Positions 6,810-6,909 of a stretch of DNA of 6,909 nt are shown in pieces. Source of the stretch: Actinomycetota bacterium (lineage in GTDB: Bacteria; Actinomycetota; Actinomycetes; S36-B12; UBA10799); NCBI GenBank assembly GCA_030837445.1, contig JAUPKM010000631.1, forward strand, positions 1-6,909, read 5' to 3'. The notes under the pieces were generated by a model. That model saw only the letters and a program-made list of their open reading frames with translations. It was not told the origin of the DNA and made no database searches. Each line of letters begins with the position of its first letter. Position 1 is the first letter of the stretch. A program made the position numbers and the translations under genes.

Positions 6810-6909
6810 TCGATTTCCGGAACCTCGCATGGTCAGCCGAACCAAATTGTCTGTGCTGCGTGGTAGTGTACAGGCGTTCGAGTAGATGGTGGCGTGTGGA
6901 GATGGTCTC

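Larger units (their letters stand above)
6517..6909. other. Intergenic tail without a convincing gene; hairpins and tandem repeats
   Basis: No frame in these 393 bases shows both an SD-led start and a recognisable protein. Apart from the elements listed separately, there is a hairpin GGAAG (6683-6687) with CTTCC (6694-6698), enclosed by ATCGG (6667-6671) and CCGAT (6705-6709), and a short GCGG-AATA-CCGC hairpin (6725-6736). Near the right edge, a TANNNT-type -10 hexamer TAGTGT (6864-6869) precedes an ATG at 6885 whose frame (M V A C G D G L) stays open to the end. A leaderless or nearly leaderless gene could begin there, but eight codons are too few to call it. Confidence 0.5.

Overview
The window is high-G+C DNA (by eye about 60-65%) with SD-led genes, GTG and TTG starts and tight gene packing. 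This fits an actinobacterium, but nothing in the sequence allows a genus to be named. It holds four protein genes: a 5'-truncated single-chain acyl-CoA carboxylase (2-3874, +), a 4'-phosphopantetheinyl transferase (3871-4557, +), an enoyl-ACP reductase FabI (4545-5327, -) and a PfkB-family sugar kinase (5557-6516, +). A non-coding tail rich in repeats and hairpins follows (6517-6909).

The first three genes share a lipid or polyketide theme. The carboxylase has the eukaryote-like order biotinyl domain, long ACC-central region, carboxyltransferase. Its biotin carboxylase part would lie upstream of the window. It should make malonyl-CoA or another carboxylated acyl-CoA. The next gene overlaps its stop codon by 4 bases (TTG start inside TTGA) and would attach phosphopantetheine to acyl carrier domains. 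FabI, converging on it with a 13-bp tail-to-tail overlap, catalyses the last reductive step of each fatty-acid elongation cycle. Extender supply, carrier activation and enoyl reduction together suggest a dedicated fatty-acid or polyketide module. Its synthase, if there is one, would have to lie outside the window, probably upstream; this is inference.

Between fabI and the kinase lies a 229-bp divergent intergenic region with an inverted repeat just before the kinase Shine-Dalgarno. The kinase looks like an unrelated sugar-metabolism gene (fructokinase-like). It is followed at 23 bases by an 11-bp-stem hairpin, probably its terminator.

The final 393 bases contain no convincing gene. They hold the hairpin, a second near-palindrome, a weak tRNA-Leu-like resemblance, three tandem 17-bp units each built on a CGGATCCG-type core, and possibly the first codons of a gene running off the end. 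No mobile element, CRISPR array, rRNA or intact tRNA was seen. The most unusual items are the eukaryote-like carboxylase coupled to its own PPTase, the Ser/Asp/Ala hexanucleotide repeat inside its carboxyltransferase domain, and the 17-bp tandem repeats.
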